The position numbers and the translations under genes were made by a program. A model generated the notes under the pieces. It had not been told where the DNA came from. It was given only the letters and a program-made list of their open reading frames with translations, and did not search any database. 64,000 nucleotides of DNA from Bythopirellula goksoeyrii (GTDB lineage: Bacteria; Planctomycetota; Planctomycetia; Pirellulales; Lacipirellulaceae): contig NZ_CP042913.1 in NCBI RefSeq assembly GCF_008065115.1, positions 5,157,257 to 5,221,256 on the forward strand. The letters are read 5' to 3'. Shown piece by piece: positions 59,428-64,000 of the stretch. Position 1 is the first letter of the stretch, and each line of letters begins with the position of its first letter.

Positions 59428-60525
59428 ATGAATCTTTTGTTTGTGATCGCTTCGTTCGCCGTCACCATCTTGGCCTGGGGAATGTATGGGCCGGTGCTCC
59501 ATTGGGGACAGCACGCCATGTCGACCACGGGAGGGATGGCATCACTGCGTCCCTTTGTCTGTGTGGGACTAGCCTATTTTGGCATCGGAGTCGCCGTGCC
59601 AGCGGTGCTGTTGAAGATGCGCGGAGAGGCGGGCGATTGGACGGTCAAGGGAATTCTCTTCAGCCTGGCGGGGGGAGCACTCGGTGCAATTGGCGCCCTG
59701 GGAATCGTCTTGGCATTCAAACTTGGCGGCAAACCGGTTTACGTAATGCCGCTGGTTTTTGGTGGGGCTCCGGTCGTGAACGCGTTTCTCACGATCTATC
59801 TGGCGGGCAAGATGAAAGAGATCGGATCGATATTCATCGCCGGCATGATCATGGTCCTGCTGGGCGCTACCACCGTGCTGGTGGCAAAACCTAGTCCCCC
59901 GACTCCAGAAAAAACTGCTCCAGCCGCTGAGAGTACGGTAGCAGAGGTCGAAGGAGCAGTGGTTGCCGAAGCCCACACCTTTCGCGATTGGGTTCTGCGG
60001 ATCGCCGCCATTGGCTTGGTAATCTGTTGCTGGGGTTCCTACGGGCCGGTACTACACATCGGTCAGGCGGCAATGCACCACAGCCGCCTGAGGCCGCTGA
60101 TCTGTGTGGGACTGGCGTACTTTGCCATCGCAGTGATAGTGGGAAATCTCTGGTTGGCTGCAACAGGTGAAGCAAGCGAATACAACTTTCTTGGAACACT
60201 TTGGAGTCTGGCAGGCGGTGCAGCCGGTGCGATCGGTGCACTGGGCATCATCATGGCCTTCAACTTTGGTGGTCGGCCGGTTTATGTCATGCCACTGGTG
60301 TTCGGTGGGGCCCCTGTGGTGAATACCCTGTTCACCACCACGATGAATGGACTTTGGAGCGAGATCAACGCCCTGTTCGTCGCAGGGCTACTGCTGGTAA
60401 TCGCCGGAGCAGCAATCGTGTTGGTATTTGCCCCGCGGGGTGCGCCGCCACCGAAGAAAACGATCCCCGAGCCTGAGCCTGAACCGGTTCCAATTGAACC
60501 TGTGCTGGACTCACCACCGGAGTAA
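59428..60525 (+). CDS. Internally duplicated DMT-like membrane protein
   Basis: The 365-residue product consists of two related halves (~1-150 and ~188-340). Matching blocks are WGMYGPVLHWGQHAMS and WGSYGPVLHIGQAAMH, LRPFVCVGLAYFGIGV and LRPLICVGLAYFAIAV, FSLAGGALGAIGALGIVLAF and WSLAGGAAGAIGALGIIMAF, and GGKPVYVMPLVFGGAPVVNA and GGRPVYVMPLVFGGAPVVNT. Each half has about four or five helices; the linker and the C-terminal tail are Pro/Glu-rich. The fold recalls DMT-type sugar or metabolite transporters (GRP-like), but I do not recognise a characterised family. It converges with the S46 peptidase gene. Confidence 0.75.
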   Translation: MNLLFVIASFAVTILAWGMYGPVLHWGQHAMSTTGGMASLRPFVCVGLAYFGIGVAVPAVLLKMRGEAGDWTVKGILFSLAGGALGAIGALGIVLAFKLGGKPVYVMPLVFGGAPVVNAFLTIYLAGKMKEIGSIFIAGMIMVLLGATTVLVAKPSPPTPEKTAPAAESTVAEVEGAVVAEAHTFRDWVLRIAAIGLVICCWGSYGPVLHIGQAAMHHSRLRPLICVGLAYFAIAVIVGNLWLAATGEASEYNFLGTLWSLAGGAAGAIGALGIIMAFNFGGRPVYVMPLVFGGAPVVNTLFTTTMNGLWSEINALFVAGLLLVIAGAAIVLVFAPRGAPPPKKTIPEPEPEPVPIEPVLDSPPE

Positions 60526-60529
60526 AAGC

Positions 60530-60547
60530 GGGGGATTGCAATCCCCC
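60530..60547. terminator. Perfect palindrome between convergent genes
   Basis: GGGGGATTGCAATCCCCC is an 18-bp perfect palindrome located just after one stop codon and 17 bp before the other convergent end. It may stop transcription in both directions, but no T-run follows. Confidence 0.5.
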
Positions 60548-60563
60548 GGTGTTGCCGATTGGG

Positions 60564-62621
60564 TTATTTCCCCAATTGATCCGCTAGTTCCTCTGCGTTG
60601 TAAATACTCCGCAGGGCTTCGCGGATGCCGCTCGAGTGGACTGAGACGGCTCGTGAGACTGCATCGTCGTACATATAGTCAGCAGTAAGGCTTTGGATGT
60701 TGCCGTCGAAAATAATACCGACAAACTCGCCAGCACGATTCACCACAGGACTACCCGAGTTGCCGCCAATGATGTCCGCCGTTGAGACAAAGTTGAGAGG
60801 CGTCTTCAAGTCGATACGGCTCTTGGCTTCATTCCAGGAGGGGGGCAAGATCCAAGGTTTCTTGGCCTCGTGAGCCGCCTGATGGGCGAAAGCCCCGGCG
60901 AAGGTTGTCCAAGGCGGCACATCACGGCCATCTTCCTCATAACCTTTCACCACCCCAAAAGACAATCGCAGCGTGAAAGTGGCATCGGGGTATCCTGAGG
61001 TCCCTTCCACGGCAACGCGAGCTTCCTCGATTTGCGAATAGGCCTGCCGTTCGATCTCTTCGAGTGATTCCTTTTTCTTGCGTCTGGCGCGATATTCTTT
61101 TTCCAAGCTGCGGAAGAACTGAATCATCGGATCCTGGGAACTCTTGATCGCTTCCACCCCTCCCTCGGCTAGCTCCCGGCGATATTCGACTCGATTAAGT
61201 TGTGACTCACCGATTAACTGAGCGGCCCGCTCAAATGGATTCTTGCCGTCGAGCGCCGTCACTACGAGTGGATCGTCACCCCCCCGCTGTTCAACAAACA
61301 TGGACAACTGAGACGACAATTTGGCAACTTCCAGATCGTCGTAAATCGTCGCCGGGGAAAAGAGTTCATGCTCCAGCGATTCGCGACCCGAGTCGCTAAA
61401 CTCGCGCAGACGATCTTCGCTCGGCTTCTGATCCTCCTGAGCCATCAGGACCAACTCTTTGGCAATTTCGTAGTACCGCTCGCGGAAATCAACCCCACCA
61501 TTGAGCAGTGCGCGTTTTTCTGGTTGAACATCGGCTACTTCCTGCCAAGCCTCGGCATAGTGCTCCAACTCGGGGTTGGCTCTCACCTTAGCCAGAAGTT
61601 CTTCTTCACGAGTGGTTTTCTCGGCAAGGAATTTCGGGTTTTGTAACCCAACAAGCATCCCTGTTATCGCCTTGCGACTGTTTTGAATGCCAAACAACTC
61701 ATCCTGCCCACGCCGTTGATGCTCGGGACTTTGGTAGCAAAACTGCTGGATGGCGACTTCCATCCTACACAGGTAATCGAGATAAGAGGGAAGCGAGTTG
61801 TCCCGCAACGTCTTGAGAGCCGCTGTAGTCAGGCCGCGATCGGTGCGGGCTGGATTGCCGGAGACGAAAACCACCTCTCCATCCCCCGCTCCATGCTCCG
61901 ACCACTTGAGATAATGATCGATCTTGGCCGGCTTGCCGTCCTCGTAGACGCGAAACATGGTGACGTCCATGTTGTAGCGCGGAAATTCGAAGTTGTCCAT
62001 GTCGCCACCGAAGAAGGCGGCTGAGCTTTCCGGTGCCCACACCAGCCGCACATCGGTGTACTTCTTATAGCGATAGAGATGATACTTCGCCCCGCCAAAG
62101 AGTGTAATCACATCGCTGCGGAGTCCCGTTTCGTCGAGCGACTCTTGCTCGATGACGGACATCGCTGCTCGGCGAGCCTTGTGGGATTCTTCCGCATCGA
62201 GATCGTCGGCCACGGCATCGTTCACCCGATCTGTGACGTCTTGGATCGACACCAACTGGTTGAGTTCCAGGTCGGGAGCCTTCAGCTCGTTTTCAGGCCC
62301 CGCGGCAAGGAATCCGTTTTCGTAATAGTTCGATTCCGGTGTGGAAAGTTTGTGCAACGTATCAGCTGCAACATGGTGGTTGGTGATTACGAGGCCGTTG
62401 CTAGAAACGAACGACGCCGATCCTCCTGAGCTAAACCGTACGCTGGAAAGCATAATATGGTCGGCCCACTCTTGCGTGGGATCGAAATCGTATTCTTGCT
62501 TAAGAATCTCGTGGGGCAGGTCGTTGAAAAGCCACATCCCCTCTCCCGCTTGCACGTGAGGCGCAGAATGGAGACAGGCGAGCACGGAAACGTAACTAAG
62601 GTTTAGAAAGGATCGGGTCAT
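60564..62621 (-). CDS. S46 family dipeptidyl-peptidase
   Basis: The 685-residue product has a signal peptide (FLNLSYVSVLACLHSAPHVQ) and matches the S46 peptidases (DPP7/DPP11 type) along its length. The catalytic triad is visible: His in GLVITNHHVAADTLHKLS, Asp in FFGGDMDNFEFPRYNMD and Ser in IIGGNSGSPVVNRAGEFVG. S46 enzymes remove dipeptides from the N-terminus of oligopeptides; specificity depends on the S1 residue, which I cannot assign. It is periplasmic or secreted, as for the family. It stands alone, convergent with the duplicated membrane protein gene. Confidence 0.95.
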   Translation of the reverse strand: MTRSFLNLSYVSVLACLHSAPHVQAGEGMWLFNDLPHEILKQEYDFDPTQEWADHIMLSSVRFSSGGSASFVSSNGLVITNHHVAADTLHKLSTPESNYYENGFLAAGPENELKAPDLELNQLVSIQDVTDRVNDAVADDLDAEESHKARRAAMSVIEQESLDETGLRSDVITLFGGAKYHLYRYKKYTDVRLVWAPESSAAFFGGDMDNFEFPRYNMDVTMFRVYEDGKPAKIDHYLKWSEHGAGDGEVVFVSGNPARTDRGLTTAALKTLRDNSLPSYLDYLCRMEVAIQQFCYQSPEHQRRGQDELFGIQNSRKAITGMLVGLQNPKFLAEKTTREEELLAKVRANPELEHYAEAWQEVADVQPEKRALLNGGVDFRERYYEIAKELVLMAQEDQKPSEDRLREFSDSGRESLEHELFSPATIYDDLEVAKLSSQLSMFVEQRGGDDPLVVTALDGKNPFERAAQLIGESQLNRVEYRRELAEGGVEAIKSSQDPMIQFFRSLEKEYRARRKKKESLEEIERQAYSQIEEARVAVEGTSGYPDATFTLRLSFGVVKGYEEDGRDVPPWTTFAGAFAHQAAHEAKKPWILPPSWNEAKSRIDLKTPLNFVSTADIIGGNSGSPVVNRAGEFVGIIFDGNIQSLTADYMYDDAVSRAVSVHSSGIREALRSIYNAEELADQLGK

Positions 62622-63244
62622 GGGGATTCCTCGTCGGTGAATAGCAATTTAAGCCGTGTCGTAACGCGACACACGGTCTAAAGATCTATGGCGACTATCA
62701 GGCAGAATGGTAACACAAACCACCTGATTTCCCCAAACCAAGAAGGTGCGGCTGCAGAATGCTTTAAGCAGGCCAAAAAATGCAGGCGCGGACGAAATCT
62801 TCGGCCGCGCCTGCTAGCCCCCCTGGGTGTTTCGTGGCAGATGCGTTGCCGTTGAAGGCCACAGCACTGCTGTCAGATCGTATCTCGAGTGGTTGCTTGT
62901 CGTGGGGGGCTGACCTCAGAAACACTCTCATTTTGACTATGAACTTATCGGCCTCGTGAGATTGCGGCTTTGGTAAAGTTTGATGGATAACTAGAATTTG
63001 CCGATTCGCGGCAGCCCAATTCGTAGGCGGGAGACAATCTCCCTTAGATTCCCCGCCTACGCGTCGCACTTTCCCAGGAAGCGACATCGCTAGCATTCGA
63101 CCGTGACAGCATGAACACCTGACTTTTTGCCGATTTCGACTCACAAACTTTGACGATTGCGCCGATTTTGAGGAATAACGGGGTCGGCGTGCGCCGACGA
63201 TTGACCCGTTGGTCCGCCGGCGTCGTGCAAAAAGGGAGTTCGCC
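62622..63244. other. Intergenic region with orphan minus-strand terminator
   Basis: This ~620-bp spacer lies between the divergent S46 peptidase and MotA/TolQ-type genes. It has a strong hairpin (62775-62814) oriented as a minus-strand terminator with no convincing gene upstream of it. A minus frame at 62764-63294 does not look like protein. An unannotated minus-strand transcript is possible. Confidence 0.5.
62775..62814 (-). terminator. Rho-independent terminator for a minus-strand transcript
   Basis: Perfect 10-bp stem GCAGGCGCGG (62782-62791) with CCGCGCCTGC (62805-62814). On the minus strand the hairpin is followed by ATTTTTTGG. The nearest annotated minus-strand gene upstream of it is absent, so its transcript is unknown. 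Confidence 0.7.
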
Positions 63245-64000
63245 GTGTCACGAGTTTCATCAATCTCCGAATGGCTGTTACGCCAATCATTCATCTGGGG
63301 CGGCCTGTCCTGTTTAGCTTTTTATGCGCTGGTCGTAGGCGGAAGTGAACCTGGGTCGACCGTCCAGCGCTACTTCGCTGGCCATTGGATCAACTACGCA
63401 ACGACCACGATCTTCTTCGTGGGATTGGCGGCGCTGGTGATCAAGATGCTCGGCCTGATGGTGCAATTCGCCACCCTGGACAACATCAAACTACCCGCGT
63501 CGGGAGCTAAAGGGCAGTCGGTCGATGAGACGCCAGCCTTGCTCGAAGGACTTGGAAAGCTCTCCCCTGCCCTGCAGAATTGCTACCTCGCCGAGCGACT
63601 CCGCAATGCACTGGAATACGTAGAACGTAAAGGCACGGCCGACACCATCGAATCGCATCTCCACCATTTAGAAGATGCCGACGCGACTCGTTCGCATCAG
63701 AGCTACTCGATGGTGCGAATCATTTTTTCCACTATTCCTATCTTGGGGTTCTTGGGAACGGTTATCGGTATCACCATGGCCATTGCCAAGCTGGATCTCT
63801 CGGCAGACGCGATGGACACGTCGCTACCCGCCGTGGTGGCCGGCTTGAGCGTGGCGTTCGATACCACGGCCCTGTCGCTGGTGCTCTCGACGTTGCTGCT
63901 CTTCGTAAAATTCTGCGTGGAGAAAGTCGAGAATAGGCTGCTGAGTTCCGTAGATACGTCGGCGGCCAAACAGCTAGTCGGCCGCTTCCAACGTTTGGGC
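63245..64000 (+). CDS. MotA/TolQ/ExbB proton channel family protein, 3' end outside the window
   Basis: A GTG at 63245 follows AAAGGGAG six bases upstream. The 252 visible codons run in frame to the window edge. The protein has helices SFIWGGLSCLAFYALVVGG, WINYATTTIFFVGLAALVIK, the conserved pair MVRIIFSTIPILGFLGTVIG and GLSVAFDTTALSLVLSTLLL, as in MotA/TolQ/ExbB proteins. Between the second and third helix is a ~115-residue cytoplasmic loop. The family makes proton-driven motors for flagella, Tol-Pal or TonB; a partner (MotB/TolR/ExbD) may be encoded beyond the window. Subtype is undecided. Confidence 0.9.
   Translation, partial: MSRVSSISEWLLRQSFIWGGLSCLAFYALVVGGSEPGSTVQRYFAGHWINYATTTIFFVGLAALVIKMLGLMVQFATLDNIKLPASGAKGQSVDETPALLEGLGKLSPALQNCYLAERLRNALEYVERKGTADTIESHLHHLEDADATRSHQSYSMVRIIFSTIPILGFLGTVIGITMAIAKLDLSADAMDTSLPAVVAGLSVAFDTTALSLVLSTLLLFVKFCVEKVENRLLSSVDTSAAKQLVGRFQRLG

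Noticed and set aside
62764-63294. Minus-strand frame of ~176 codons
   Set aside because: Overlaps the start of the MotA/TolQ-type gene, contains the terminator hairpin, and the sequence shows no domain or conserved-looking pattern.

Overview
The window looks like chromosome from a planctomycete, most likely of the Pirellula/Lacipirellula type. This rests on several gene types typical of that group: an M56 (BlaR1-like) peptidase fused to carboxypeptidase-regulatory repeats and a thioredoxin domain beside a BlaI repressor, a sulfatase ending in a dockerin-like repeat and a PEP-CTERM tail, an orphan formylmethanofuran dehydrogenase subunit A, Cys-rich exported proteins, and a split cytochrome b complex with a giant multiheme cytochrome. 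No tRNA, rRNA, CRISPR array or intact transposase was seen. The species cannot be named from the sequence.

Layout. 1-7.1 kb: the 3' part of a hybrid histidine kinase, then a minus-strand group (MgtC-like, helical protein, AI-2E-type permease, DUF2254 membrane protein, exported amidohydrolase). 7.1-11.8 kb: an accessory-looking plus-strand stretch with a Fis-type HTH protein, a small lipoprotein candidate, two small proteins with Rho-N/SAP-like ends, a metallothionein, a decayed GH13 branching-enzyme-like gene and a remarkable Tyr/Asp-rich exported protein with four internal repeats. 11.8-20.3 kb: metabolic genes (AvtA-type and class I aminotransferases, quinone oxidoreductase coupled to a MOT1-type transporter, FhcA, EamA permease). 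20.3-25.1 kb: the M56 fusion protein and its BlaI-type repressor, with two matching 16-bp dyads upstream of the repressor. 25.1-27.5 kb: small membrane proteins and a YeiH-type permease.

27.5-48.5 kb is the centre of the window: about seventeen minus-strand genes that read as one respiratory unit. From upstream to downstream they are Rieske protein, cytochrome b N-half, cytochrome b C-half, a 1527-residue octaheme cytochrome with PDZ and coiled-coil regions, two cupredoxin-like proteins, a diheme cytochrome c lipoprotein, oxidase subunits II and I, heme A synthase, heme O synthase, oxidase subunits III and IV, an ABC exporter, a SCO-type copper chaperone, a DUF420 membrane protein and a small CPTC protein. 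The expected electron path is quinol, cytochrome b/Rieske, the multiheme cytochrome and diheme cytochrome or copper proteins, then an A2-type heme-copper oxidase. A perfect CRP/FNR-family-like palindrome lies upstream of the first gene. Most spacers in the unit carry short degenerate repeats.

48.5-64 kb: purD, two exported Cys-rich proteins, a large modified sulfatase next to a sulfotransferase, a large FtsX-type permease, an internally duplicated membrane protein, an S46 peptidase, and the 5' part of a MotA/TolQ/ExbB-type proton channel gene that runs off the window. Three copies of a ~120-bp inverted-repeat element (17.9, 28.3 and 59.2 kb) and several other palindromic or dispersed repeats are scattered between genes.
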